This document shows, one piece after another, positions 1-10,399 of a DNA stretch of 64,000 nucleotides. This stretch comes from Macrophomina tecta (taxonomy: Eukaryota; Ascomycota; Dothideomycetes; Botryosphaeriales; Botryosphaeriaceae): positions 1,240,001 through 1,304,000 of the forward strand of contig JAKSGN010000020.1 of NCBI GenBank assembly GCA_024180945.1, given 5' to 3'. The position numbers were made by a program, and so were the translations under genes. The notes beneath the pieces were generated by a model. That model worked only from the letters and a program-made list of their open reading frames with translations, had not been told where the DNA came from and did not search any database. Numbering within the stretch: the first letter of the stretch is position 1; each line of letters opens with the position of its first letter.

Positions 1-1117
1 GATGCCAACGGGGTCATCTGTCGAGTATACAATTGTGGCGGTGTGGATGGGAATTGATGCATACAAAGGTTCAAACGCTACGAAGCGTTCTTCCAACAGT
101 GCGCGGCAAAATTGCGGCAGGACAAGCAGTATGAGATAGAGTACTGACATTTTCCCACGCAACAACCTGGAGGGCGACATTTGGCAGAAGATGGCGGGCA
201 GGCCCTCGTCTCTTTTCTTCGAGGGCGAGTGCGGGGTGATCGGATGAGCTTATACCGAACGCCTGAAGATCCTCCACAGCCAAGACCTGGGATGGGGGAA
301 CACGAAGTGCGGAGACGAGCATACAACACGATTTGCTTCGGGATCAGGTAAGTAGCACCCTTGTTCCGTGTCGTGGATGCTGTAAGGCGCAACGGGCATT
401 ACGCCGCTACACAGCCGACGCGCCATGTGTGTTTGTTGCGGCGTTTCCGGAATCTCTGACATCTTCCGCTTGGTGTGCAACGCTTCTTATTCGCAAGAAG
501 CACCACGGAAGAGGGCTTCGCAGCGATACAGAGCTAGAGGGAGCAGTCGGCGCCAGATGCGGTCGCGAGGTTTGGTGGTAGCAGCCGCTGCAGGAAGAGC
601 CGCACTGCTCCTGGCGGTCCAGCGCAGACGGCCGAGCGTGTGCAGCCTTCTCCGAAGGGACAACTCCGTCATTATTACGCATTGTGCGAGCACTGCGGCT
701 GAAATGCGAGATCAGGACAGAGAAGGGCGGGATGACGATTCAGGGCCCACGGGCGGGAGATCGACGGCCGGGGACGACATTTTTGTCTGCGGAGGGGCGA
801 AGGAGGCGATGACTTCATAGCAGGGCGGTCGAGGAGGGAGCGTGTTGCGGAGGCGCGTCGAGCGGGTCTGAAGGTTTGCAGAAGACGCGTCTGTTCGCGG
901 CGCGCGACACATGACGTCACAATGCCGTTGCGGCCATTTCGTCCCCTTCTCGGCGCGCGCTCCGCAAGCCTGGCCACTGGACGCTGTACGCCATTATGAT
1001 GCACCCGGCAAGCCATTGAAAGGCAGCGCGTATTTGTATGCGCGCCTCAGCCCCAGCTGCCAGCTTCTTGTCGCCGTTCATCCTCACATCAGCCCCTCCA
1101 CCACTCTCACCGTCGTC
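1..1117. other. Left-edge non-coding stretch, upstream region of the first gene
   Basis: No open frame here shows a recognisable domain, codon pattern or signal peptide on either strand. The last 200 bases are the probable promoter and 5' leader of the gene starting at 1118: they are C/T-rich just before the ATG, as is common for fungal leaders. An upstream in-frame ATG exists at 911, but the peptide it would add is unlike a targeting sequence. Confidence 0.5.
912..919. promoter_or_regulatory. Perfect CRE/ATF palindrome TGACGTCA
   Basis: The 8-base palindrome TGACGTCA is the consensus site of bZIP factors of the CREB/ATF type (for example fungal AtfA). It lies about 200 bases upstream of the ATG at 1118, a reasonable promoter position. 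That it regulates this gene is inference from position only. Confidence 0.4.
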
Positions 1118-2332
1118 ATGTACGCCTCCAGACTCAGCACCCGCTCAGCCCAGGCGGCCAAGCCTCGCAACCTCACCCGCGCTGCCCGCAATGCCCGCTT
1201 CCAGTCCACCTCGTCAGGGGCCTCGCCCAATGCCAACCCCGGCAGCCACCCCGGCGTGACCGGCGCCGTCGCTGGCGGTGCTTCCGCCCTCGTGGTCGGC
1301 TACGCCTGGTACCATTTCTCCGGCGTCAAGTCGGCCGTCCAAACCTCTCAGCAGATCCGCGATTACGCAAACTCGGGCGTCCAGAAGCTCAAGGAATCCG
1401 CGCCCGAGCCCAACGAAGCCCTGAACTACCTGCGCAGCACCGCCTCCTCTTACGCCGCCTTCGTCCCCGGCGCCAAGCAGTACGTCGACGGCGCCTTCGA
1501 CCAGCTTGACGCCATCCGCCAGAAGCACGGCGACGAGGTCGACAAGACCGTGCGCGACGCCTACACCGAGCTGCAGGGCGTCGCCAAGGGCGGGCTCAGC
1601 CTCGACAACGCGCAGAAAGCATGGGTCATCCTGCAGAAGCACCTCAAGCGCATCGGCAGGCTCGCTGGCGACGCTGCCCAGGACATTATCGACCAGAACC
1701 CCCAGCTCAAGGACAAGGTCGGCGGCAGTCTGGACCAGCTAAGGCAGATGGGCGAGCAGTACGGACCCGAGGCCAAGAAGCAGGTCGACCAGACATGGGA
1801 TCAGATCAGCGACATCGTCAAGGGTGGCGTCAGCGTGGATACGGCCGACAAGATCAAAAACCTCGTTCAGGAGAGGAGAGAGGCATTGAAGAAGGCTGGT
1901 GATGAGGCCTGGCAGAAGGGGTTGGAGCAGGCGAAGCCCTACCTCGACAAGAACCCCAAGGTCAAGGAGCTGATCGAGAACAACGCCGACGCTCTCAAGC
2001 AGGGCAATCTGAAGGAGTTGTGGGACACTGTCCGCGAGGCAACCAACTCGGGCGACGTCCAGAAGATCCAGGAGAAGATCCAGAGCCAGGTCGACAAGGT
2101 CAAGTCGCAGGGTTTCGGCGGGCTGGAGCAGTACTTCAACATGATTCCTGGCGGCAGTCAGATCCTGCCCAAGCTTCAGCTGTTGCAGGAAGTCGCGCAG
2201 AAGCGTGGCAAGGACGCTGAGCAGCTGTTGAAGGAGACCGGCGACGAGCTCACCCAGGTACTGAACCAGAAGGCGGAGAAGGCACAGAAGCTAAAGGAGG
2301 AGGCCAAGGAGGACGCAGAGAAGAAGAGATAA
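1118..2332 (+). CDS. Conserved-type mitochondrial membrane protein of unknown function, 404 aa
   Basis: A single-exon gene. The first 33 residues (MYASRLSTRSAQ..., ending ARFQSTSS) are rich in Arg, Ser and Ala and lack acidic residues, as in a mitochondrial presequence with a processing site near RFQS. Residues about 46-66 (GVTGAVAGGASALVVGYAWY) form one membrane helix. The remaining roughly 330 residues are highly charged, Lys/Gln/Asp-rich and predicted helical. Two units are recognisable there, about 128-205 and 206-286: each begins DQL, holds a VA/VKGG(L/V)S(L/V)D motif and ends near a D-x-NP motif, so the region arose by internal duplication. I chose the ATG at 1118 because it gives a clean presequence; an in-frame ATG at 911 adds 69 atypical residues. 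I do not recognise a named family. An inner-membrane or intermembrane-space location is inference. Confidence 0.75.
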   Translation: MYASRLSTRSAQAAKPRNLTRAARNARFQSTSSGASPNANPGSHPGVTGAVAGGASALVVGYAWYHFSGVKSAVQTSQQIRDYANSGVQKLKESAPEPNEALNYLRSTASSYAAFVPGAKQYVDGAFDQLDAIRQKHGDEVDKTVRDAYTELQGVAKGGLSLDNAQKAWVILQKHLKRIGRLAGDAAQDIIDQNPQLKDKVGGSLDQLRQMGEQYGPEAKKQVDQTWDQISDIVKGGVSVDTADKIKNLVQERREALKKAGDEAWQKGLEQAKPYLDKNPKVKELIENNADALKQGNLKELWDTVREATNSGDVQKIQEKIQSQVDKVKSQGFGGLEQYFNMIPGGSQILPKLQLLQEVAQKRGKDAEQLLKETGDELTQVLNQKAEKAQKLKEEAKEDAEKKR

Positions 2333-3149
2333 AGAAGTGAGCCTTATGATTGCGCTTGGAAAAGTAAGAAGAGATGATAATTATTAATGCAATGGACTTT
2401 ACTTGAAGCTGGAACACGCATCTCGACGGCGTACACCACCACTTTCGTCGCCGACTTCGTGGCCACGTCCAGTGGCACGACAACTGCGTACGCGGCTATC
2501 GCTGTGACCGCCAAGCGAGGCTCGGAAGATGCCGCGGCTGCGCTTACTTGCAGGGCTATTGGGGGGCTGCCGGCTGGATCTCTGTCGCTTAAATAGAGTC
2601 TGTTGGCGGTGCGACCACCGACGAGTATTATGGTCTTGAGGATTCTGAGACCTCTTTTTCTCCGGCAACTGACCCGGGTAATGATCTCTTCACTTTTAGA
2701 TTGACTCAATCTGTGATACGTTTGGGAAAGTATGCGTTGCAGCTGAAATGCAACGACGACGCCGAAATAGGACGTCTCCAGTTCCTTAGTTTTTCCTTTT
2801 TCCTTTCTTTTTTTACTTTTCGCTTTCTTTTTTTCCCCTTTCTTTTTTTTCCCTTCGGTGGAGAGAGATATTTTCACACAACCTATTTCACCATGGGTAT
2901 CCTGACTGGAGAAAACAATGCACAAAGAATCGGCTCAGCGACCATTTTTAACCACCTGCTAGACCGGCTTTTTGCCAGGGCAACTCTCCAGCCAATCAAA
3001 ACCTCCGCACGCCGCAAATGCCCGACGACTACTCGATTCCGAACGTGAAACCAATGCTCTTCGAAAATCGCCCTTCCACCATTCCAGGCGAGGCTAAGAC
3101 CAGCAACCATCTATACGTCCCTTGCAAAGATGCTGACAAAGATCGTTAT
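2333..3149. other. Intergenic stretch with a polypyrimidine tract
   Basis: No convincing gene. Positions about 2785-2862 are an almost pure C/T tract on the plus strand (runs of TTTTTCTTTC). Positions about 2949-3030 hold one copy of a dispersed repeat described separately. The rest is unassigned. Confidence 0.5.
2949..3030 (+). repeat. Dispersed repeat copy A (partner at 20830-20917)
   Basis: The core CCTCCGCACGCCGCAAA, followed by a near-identical CCGACGACT, occurs here and again near 20878-20915. Looser similarity extends about 45 bases upstream in both copies (CCGGC..., then CAATCA[A/G]AACC). Neither copy lies in a gene I can recognise. It is probably a relic of a transposable element. 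Confidence 0.45.
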
Positions 3150-3640
3150 CATGAAGACTATTCCGGGTCGGAGACCAGAGGCAGCGATTCAGCCAGGTGC
3201 AGGGCAAAATAGGAAGGATATACTGCCGCCAAGAAGCAGGGCTTGGGCGAGGAAGAGCTGGTAGTTCCGGTGGCCGAGATAGGTCATGGAGATAGCGACG
3301 AGAGCGCCGAAGCTGCCTCAGGATATCAAGGGCTGATAAGCTGACTGAGCATTGGTCGATGCGAGGAGCCGCAATGTTCTACCTGACCACCCCGCCTGTC
3401 AACCAGAACACCGGCAACGCGGGCTGTGGCGAGCATGAGGCCAACAGTGAATGAGCCTATCCATATGATGTCGAACTCGGAGTGGTTCTCCGGCTGGGTG
3501 AGTATGGCAGTATTCCCGGAAGGTGCCAAATACATTTAGGAAGCCGACTCTGCAAAAGAACGCCAGGAACGCGCCCAGGAGGGCTGTCAGCGCCCGACGA
3601 GTGACAGGACAATTTCAAGAATTCGAATGGAGGCCCACCG
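3150..3640 (-). pseudogene. MFS monocarboxylate-transporter-like relic
   Basis: Reading the minus strand from 3600 down to 3190, three fragments in different frames line up with the first half of fungal MCT-like MFS carriers. First comes TALLGAFLAFFCRVGFLNVF with a GTFREY-like continuation (TM1). Next is FDIIWIGSFTVGLMLATARV followed by AGVLVDR (TM2 and the loop). Last is MTYLGHRNYQLFLAQALLLG followed by GSISFLFCPAPG (TM3-TM4). An in-frame TGA precedes the last block, and no continuation of the second half of the protein is visible. At least two frameshifts, one nonsense codon and a 3' truncation make this a pseudogene. Family assignment rests on order and spacing of these motifs. It lies next to a dead Zn2Cys6 regulator. 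Confidence 0.65.
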
Positions 3641-3706
3641 GGCTTGAGTGCGAGAAGAATTCCTTACGGTGACTTATGGCGAGGATTGAGCGCGCACTGA
3701 GCGTGC

Positions 3707-5050
3707 TTGCAGCGGGGTGCAGGACGCTCGGAGACTCGGCCGGCGAAGATCGCCCTCCGCCGCCCTCACTTCCTCACCCACTTCTCTCCACTATCGCTCC
3801 CATCCAGGCAGCCGTCACGCCGCGCAAGCGCCGCCGACAAGAGCCCCCTGTTTTACCAGCTCTGCCGCGTCAAGAAGCTCCGATGCGGCCGCCAGCAGCC
3901 CTGCGCCAACTGCAGCGCCCGCGATGTCACCTGCGAACCCTCCGGCCCGGCTCCTGATCCTCCACCTTGCCAATCCTCTTCCATACGTGGCGATTCAGCA
4001 ATACTTGCGCGCTTCAACACCTCGCGCAGTTCGTGGCAGCTTTGCGCAACACCCCTGCGTCGAATGGTACCGCAGCGGTGCGTCACGAGACGACGGCCGC
4101 CCGTCACGACGCAGCTTTCGGCCTGCAACTGGCCCCAATAAATCGCATGCGCGAAGCCGTTGCCGCCAATGCGACGCTGTGTTTACCAGGAAAATACGAG
4201 GCCGTCGCGCTCTTCTTCCACTACAATGCCTCACGTCGACTAATTGTACCGCGTCATCCATACTCCCTCGATTCTCGCCCTACTCGACCAAGTCTATGCC
4301 CATCCTCTGCAGCAGGCTGATCCGGCGCACGCAGCATGGCTGATTGGCATACTGGCCACCGCGGCTTACTTTTTCACTCATAGTGAAGGCCTCTTTGGCG
4401 ACGCAAATCACGCCGAAACCCAGCAGAGCAAGCGCCAACTCCCGCATTTGAGCATGCAGCGCTCCCTATTTGCTCGGGCTGCTCACATTCGGTGTAGCAA
4501 GCTCCACCGGCCCTTCCTTTTTCGAGCTTAGGGAGACCCTAAATTTACGGCTTTCACGAGATTTGTGTCTGTCCATCTTGCGCACCGTGCTCCAGTTGGC
4601 GCAGGTGCTAGAAGACAGCGCTAAATAGCGGCCCTTTCTGCCCGCCAGACTGTGCACCGTCGTGCAACATGTGGCAGTTGCTGCGGTGGCGCTTCTCGTC
4701 CACCTGGCTATGAGCAAAGTCCGCGGCCCGCACGAAGGGCGCCAGAAGCGGGAGTTTGTGGAAGCTTGTTAGTTTCTGGAACCCACCAGCAGGGATTTCC
4801 CGGTGGCCGAGAGATTTTTCGAGTCATTGACTGAAGTCTTGAAGAGAGACAAAATCCAACTGTGCTCTTTGCGTTCCCACGTACCATCAGCCTGCAAAGC
4901 CCGTGCCTAACAGAACAAGATATTCGCGGCATCAAGACGATGGGTTGGAGTCTCTTGTTGCCGGTGCCGCTGGCACGAGCGGTCACAACGCTATGCTGGC
5001 TGAGCCGCTGTTGGAAACGCCTGTCCAATCTTCAGTACGGATCTTCCTAG
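3707..5050 (+). pseudogene. Zn2Cys6 fungal transcription factor, decayed
   Basis: The 5' end reads a cluster CRVKKLRC-GRQQPCANCSARDVTCE typical of Zn2Cys6 factors, but the first Cys position is Tyr (YQLC instead of CxxC); a G-to-A change would explain this. Further 3', in two other frames, come family-like stretches. One is about 4166-4230 (LPGKYEAVALFFHYNA). Another is 4244-4400 (YRVIHTPSILALLDQVYAHP, then DPAHAAWLIGILATAAYFFT and HSEGLFGDA). The last is about 4690-4860, containing FFESLTEVLKRDKIQL. Between them are several frameshifts and stop codons, so no intact fungal_trans domain can be produced. The call is firm at family level; the original target genes are unknown. Confidence 0.7.
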
Positions 5051-6523
5051 CCTTCCCCCTATGATCGGAGCTCCAAAGTATAATGGCGGTGCTATAAATG
5101 ACAGCGATCCGGCAAATGCTTTCGAGCTTCATGAAAACCGGACAGGGTAAGACATGAACACCGTCAGAACTTGAATTTTGCACTTGTTCTCAAAGTGTGT
5201 CCATGGACATCAACTATTGATTCGCAAAGTGCTAGCTTTAGCGAATTCTCTATGAGATAAAAAGGCAAGCATAGCGAATGCGCATCTTCTGACCCTTCCA
5301 GGGTTCACTAGTGGGCAACATCAATTTCTTAAGCCTTCTAATCCGAGAGCAGACGCCTTTACACATTCTGTTCTATCATACTTGTGCAACTATCCCTCAT
5401 GCCACCAAATTTTCTTCGGCATTGTCACCTTTGACCGCTCGCGGCTGAGAGTGTCTTCAGCATTGGGAGATTACGGCCCCGCCATGCCTTGATCTCAGCA
5501 GATATGGCCAAAAAGTTCGCCCCTCTCCATCGTTGCGAACTGCTCCCCTTCTAACCAACCCCCTTCCATCACTATCGACGAGGCACCAAAATGCGTGACG
5601 AACACTGAACATGTCGTCCATCCAATACGCTCAGTTGCTACCATGTGGCACACGCCAAGAGCTCTCAAGGTGCGCATCCGGCACCGCCGCATCGTCCTCC
5701 GCAGAGCACCGGACATCGGAAGCGCGAGGGATAACTCCTCCGCTCATAGTTGCTCCGTGAGCATCTCTGCATAGATTAGCTTTCCGCTAATCCAAATTCT
5801 GGACGCTAGGAAGTTTATGTTATATATTGATTACTGATCGCGGCTTGATCCATACGTTTTGGTTGGTTGTAGATGTTTGATAATGCCTTTCCTGCGTCAA
5901 CGACCAGTCCACGGTAAACTCTATCTGGTGCATTGTGCTCATAAGGCTCTATGGGAGGGGTATGATTGGGTGTTCCAGACAGGCTAAGGTCAGGCTCAAC
6001 TTTGCAGTTTCATCCACCTCGCTTGATCTGCAGGACAATCGATGCTCAACCCACCAATTCGTCTGATTTGCGGTCAAAATCTCCAAGAGAACTCTGTTGG
6101 GTTTAACTGCCTCGAATCTCAAGAAATGCCAACCATGTATGGGAAGCAAAAGGCTTTTCAAGCAAGTCAGCTAAACTAGGACATCCCTGACAACGTTCCG
6201 ATTGTAAAATCGCGTACAACACGCCTTAGTCTACTCTTAGCCAGCCTGATACGCATATGATTCGGCAATCAATCCGAATACGTCTTCATTCATGTTAGCT
6301 CACTTCCGAACAACTCGTGGCAGCACAAAGTTATTTATATGTACCGAGCAGTGGATACATTAGCTCTCAGTGGCGCTGACTTGCGACCTACTCATTGCTC
6401 AGAAGCCTTTAATTAGCCCCCTTTCTTTTCGGCCTTGGTAAGTATATGAGTTTGCATCCCGCTGCGACAATTATTCGTGCAACTCTACACTCTTTTTTAC
6501 GAGCCGGAAGTTCTGTGATAGCC
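5051..6523. other. Gene-free stretch upstream of the GH17 gene
   Basis: About 1.47 kb without a recognisable gene, somewhat richer in A/T than the flanking coding DNA. No repeats, tRNA-like B boxes or domain-bearing frames were seen. The last few hundred bases presumably contain the promoter of the GH17 gene. Confidence 0.45.
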
Positions 6524-7591
6524 ATGGTGTCTCTTCGAGAATTGATATTTTGTTCCGCTCTCCTGCCCACCACCCTCGCTCAGACGATTCAACAAGGATT
6601 CAACAGCGGCAATACCTTACCTGACCGCACTGCAAAATTCGAAGATGACTTCCTCAAAGAGTTTGAGACCATGCAGAAGCTCCGTAACTCTCCTGGGCTG
6701 TTCAATAGTGTGCGCCTCTACACCAACATTCAAGCCTATACCGAGTCAGAGCCTCTCTCCGCCTTCTCTGCGGCTTTGAGGACAAATACCTCGATCCTAC
6801 TTGGGATCTGGTGCTCGGGGACCAACAACATTACCAACGAACTGGACGCCCTATCCGCAGCGCTAGACCAGTACGGCACCGACTTCGCCAATGCCGTCAT
6901 CGCCATCTCCGTCGGCAGCGAGGACATGTACCGCATCTCTGAGAGCGGCATCCGCAATGAGGCAGGCATCGGCACGGGACCTGACCAGATTGTCCGCTTC
7001 ATCAACGACACGCGGCGCGCCATTGCAGGGACGCTATTGGCCGACAAGCCCGTCGGTCACGTCGACACCTGGAGCGCATGGACCAACACGTCCAACTCTG
7101 CTGTCGTCGAGGCCGTCGACTGGCTCGGCGTCGACATCTACCCCTACTTCGAGACGGACAGGAACAACACCTTCGACCGGGCACCCACCATCTTCGAGGA
7201 CTTGTTCAACAGGACGGTCAACGCGTCGGACGGCAAGCCCGTCTGGGTCACCGAGACAGGCTGGCCGTACGAGGGTCCGAGCGAGGGGAGCGCGCGCGCT
7301 TCCGTCGTCGAGCAGGAAGGCTATTGGCGCGCAGTGGGGTGTGCCAGCTTATTCGGCAGGATCAACACTTGGTGGTACACCCTGAAAGACGCCAACCCAG
7401 GTGCCGACGAGAAGTTTGCGGTAGCGGATGATAGGCTGTCTACCAAGCCGCGGTTCGATTTGACTTGCCCGGCCGGCAGTAGCGCGCCGCCGGCCATCAA
7501 TACGACGTCGTCGGGATCCGGCGTTGATTTTGCCGCTGTTGCGCTTCGTGCTCTGATCGCTGCATTTGTGGTCGGTTTCCTGCTCGAGTGA
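6524..7591 (+). CDS. GH17 glucan endo-1,3-beta-glucosidase, GPI-anchored (EglC-like), 355 aa
   Basis: A single-exon gene. Residues 1-19 form a signal peptide (MVSLRELIFCSALLPTTLA, cleavage before QT). The mature part has the GH17 hallmarks: SVGSEDMYR with Glu133 as the likely acid/base and WVTETGWP with Glu244 as the nucleophile. Also present are family landmarks VRLYTNIQ, GVDIYPYFE and INTWWYTLKDANPG. The C-terminus has a Ser/Thr-rich linker (INTTSSGSG) and a final hydrophobic segment (AAVALRALIAAFVVGFLLE), which fits a GPI-attachment signal and cell-wall or plasma-membrane location. The enzyme should cut or remodel beta-1,3-glucan during wall growth. I start at 6524 rather than the in-frame ATG at 6446 because the former places the signal peptide at the N-terminus. 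Confidence 0.9.
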   Translation: MVSLRELIFCSALLPTTLAQTIQQGFNSGNTLPDRTAKFEDDFLKEFETMQKLRNSPGLFNSVRLYTNIQAYTESEPLSAFSAALRTNTSILLGIWCSGTNNITNELDALSAALDQYGTDFANAVIAISVGSEDMYRISESGIRNEAGIGTGPDQIVRFINDTRRAIAGTLLADKPVGHVDTWSAWTNTSNSAVVEAVDWLGVDIYPYFETDRNNTFDRAPTIFEDLFNRTVNASDGKPVWVTETGWPYEGPSEGSARASVVEQEGYWRAVGCASLFGRINTWWYTLKDANPGADEKFAVADDRLSTKPRFDLTCPAGSSAPPAINTTSSGSGVDFAAVALRALIAAFVVGFLLE

Positions 7592-7639
7592 GGGTGCTCG
7601 TTTGCTTGTTAGCCTTTTCTTTCTGTATGATGCGGTTGC

Positions 7640-7663
7640 TTTCTTTTCTTTTCTTTTCTTTTC

Positions 7664-7695
<32 letters not shown>
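7640..7695. repeat. (TTTTC)n microsatellite with terminal T run
   Basis: About eight perfect TTTTC units followed by a run of about 14 T, 50 bases after the GH17 stop codon. It could lie within the 3' UTR. Confidence 0.85.
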
Positions 7696-8621
7696 ATGTT
7701 GGTGCGTGGTAGTTCAGGGTTCAGAGAACGCGGAACTGATTTTTATTATTAAACTATTTCTTCCGCTGTGCAATGCCAGGAACCGCTTGACTGCACGAAT
7801 TGCGAAATAGGTAGCTGCACAATAGATTGGAACAGGAGTGGTCAGGCAGTGGTGCTAGAGGTCTCTTGCCTGAGTATAGTTTAATACTGCTCATGTCTTT
7901 TGTCGCGACATTTTCAAAAAAGCTTTATTGAACAGGCAATCTTTCCACACAGGGCAGACGGCCTGGTCATAACCAAATGTTTTCCACATTGATCGTGTCA
8001 TTTGAATATGCTGAGATACAACAGCCGTATATCTCGCGCGTGAGGTGCAACGGCCGTGGTTGCCGTTGAGGAAATGTGCACGGAACAGTCGACTATGACG
8101 AATACGGAAGTCATGTGGCTCAGAAAACAGGCGGGGACACTCTGGTATTTCAGATCCTGAAGGCTTCCGAAACGCATGGGCCCTTTGCGCTGGTAATTCA
8201 GGATAGCGCTAGGAAATCACTTGGCGCCAGCTCAGCCTTCGCCTGCTTGTTACGCGCTTCTGCGTTTCCCATGTACAGTCGGCGCACTATCATGTACTAT
8301 GTAATCACACCAAAGCCTCCGAGCTGCTATTAGAAACCGGCGCTAAAGGACCCCTTTCCGGCACCCCGGTGTGGTTTGCTTACACAATCGTGGCGCCGTA
8401 CTTGCAAGTCTCTAGGAGCGGGCCTAACGGGCTTAACGGGGCTATCTGAGCGACTCCGCACTGCCAAGGAGAAGCTATTGTGGAAGTCTTTTGAGTTCGA
8501 GATATACAGATGGCCTCTTGCGCAGTGTAAAGATACTTTTCAAGTCTCATCATCACCAGTTGTTTTCAACACACCCACTTTCGTCACCACTACTTCTGCT
8601 TGAAGCCACGTTCAAACCGAC
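7696..8621. other. Intergenic stretch
   Basis: No gene recognised. Open frames at 8076-8333 and 8376-8603 show no domain, signal peptide or splice pattern. Confidence 0.45.
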
Positions 8622-9795
8622 ATGGCGCCTACCTACGGATACCACACCGCCGCGACGGAGGTTGCCGCCGATTTTGCCTCTAATCTCCGTGGCAAACCAT
8701 CCTGAAAACTGGTGTCACGCCGAGCTGTCTTGGCTCCCACTTCATCCAGACGATTGCCGAGCATCAGTCAAAGCTCTTGATCTTTGCGCCACGCAATCCC
8801 GAAGGGATGAGGCCGACGGCCGAGGAAATCACCCGCAAGCATCCAGATGTTGCCATGCGCACTATACAACTCAATCCATCTTCTCTGGCGCCTATCCACA
8901 AAGCCGCTGGTGAGGTTGTCGAGATGCAGAACAGGGATGGCGTCGTGGTCCATGTCTTGATGCTCAATGCTGGTGCCATGGCAAGCCCATACGCCCAGAC
9001 TCAGGACGGCTTCGAGTCGCAGTTCGGAACCAATCACCTCGGGCACTTCTTCTTCGCAAACAGGATCATTCCTGACATGCTTGGCGCGGGCGGGAAGCCC
9101 AGGGTCATCAGCGTCAGCAGCGAGGGGAATCGTTTCGGCCCCATTAGATTTGCGGATATTGGCTTCCAGGTGAGTTTGTGCCCGCCTCTTGGCGATCGTG
9201 AGAGCTGTCGTTGACTTCCTAATCTCCAGGACGGCAGCGCCTATGACAAGTGGCGCGCGTATGGCCAGGCGAAGGCAGCGAACGCCCTCTCCGCCTTGTC
9301 GCTTGCGGAGAAGCTTTGGCGCTCAAGGTCTGCTCGCGCTTTCGCTGCATCCGGGCGCAATCATGACGAACTTGGGCCGCCACATAGACGTCCAAGGCGA
9401 TGACATGCAAGGAATCAGTAGGTGGCTGATCCCCACTGCCAAGCTGTTGTCCTATTGACACGGGCGCGCGCAGCGGCAGCTTTCGAACGCTTTGGGAACC
9501 CCCGGGGGTTTCCGGAATACTGGGAGACGCATCCGTTCAAGGCGGCGGATGAAGGCACGTCGGCGCACGTAGTTGCAGCATTTGGGGACGCGCTGGCTGG
9601 TACGGTCGAAATCCTGCTAGAAGAAGCAACTGACTGATGCGGGTGGCAGAACACAACGGAGCATTCCTTCGGGACGCTCCTCTGGCAGAGCCCTATGATA
9701 TTCGACCATGGGCCCGTGACCCTGTCGAGGCGGAGCGACTGTGGAAGGTTAGTGAAGAGATGCTGGGCGAGAAGTTTGATTTTAAATGCTTGTAG
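8622..9795 (+). pseudogene. Short-chain dehydrogenase/reductase (retinol-dehydrogenase/WWOX-like), frameshifted
   Basis: Begins ATG GCG CCT at 8622. Introns with standard ends are still present at 9170-9229, 9418-9473 and 9600-9649 and join correct frames. Two indels break the gene: a missing base near 8697 (just before the cofactor loop) and an extra base near 9316. The reconstructed order of landmarks fits an SDR. It runs a Rossmann glycine loop altered to GVTPSCLG, then NAGAMA, then FGTNHLGHFFFAN, then the active-site YGQAK. It ends with a family-like tail (LFL/FLRDAPLAEP, ARDPVEAERLW). The loop normally reads with two glycines where Ser-Cys now stand. Preserved introns argue for recent death of an in-situ gene, not a processed copy. 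Confidence 0.75.
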
Positions 9796-10399
9796 CGCCA
9801 TTGTCAGGTTGCCCGCTCAGGCTTTCAGCTGCGTGTCTTGTAGTCAGCTGTATTCATCACCTACTCGGGACCACCTCGCAACCTATGTTCTAAAAGTTTG
9901 TTTCTCAGGCCTTTTGCGCGATAGTCATAGATAAGTCCTTGTAAATTGATAGGTCCCTCAGAATCCACTAGTCAGGATGATCCAAAAATTAGCTTGGGCG
10001 TAAATTCATTGTTGATACCGCACGAAAACTGCTGAACCCCTTAGGTGTAGATTTTACAGATGATTCTCATTTACGACGCTAGGTTCTGTCGGCTACCGCT
10101 TGAGAAAGGTGTTGGGCCACCGCAAGATCACTTAAATGCCTTTGACCGTGCTGCACACTGGATTAGTAATCCACTACGATACGAACAGGATAAGTTCCCC
10201 GCGCGGAGTGCTTATCCGGCACTAGTCTGCTTTGTCAAGAGGAGAGCGCGCAGATATGTCGAGCGAAATAGCGAACATATGCGATTCCGATAGATGAAAA
10301 GGCATCATGGCATGGATGTGGTAATTCACGGTTGCCAAACGGAAAAGCCAAAAGACAAGCTATACGACAATGCCACGTTCTCTATCGGAAGCCCGCTCG
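9796..10399. other. Intergenic stretch
   Basis: About 600 bases between two pseudogenes. No recognisable gene or repeat. Confidence 0.4.

Noticed and set aside
911..1117. Upstream in-frame ATG extending the first gene by 69 residues
   Set aside because: The extension lacks targeting character, and the ATG at 1118 gives a typical mitochondrial presequence.
7640..7695. Telomere-like or centromere-like repeat
   Set aside because: The TTTTC repeat is a simple microsatellite in a 3' flank, not TTAGGG.
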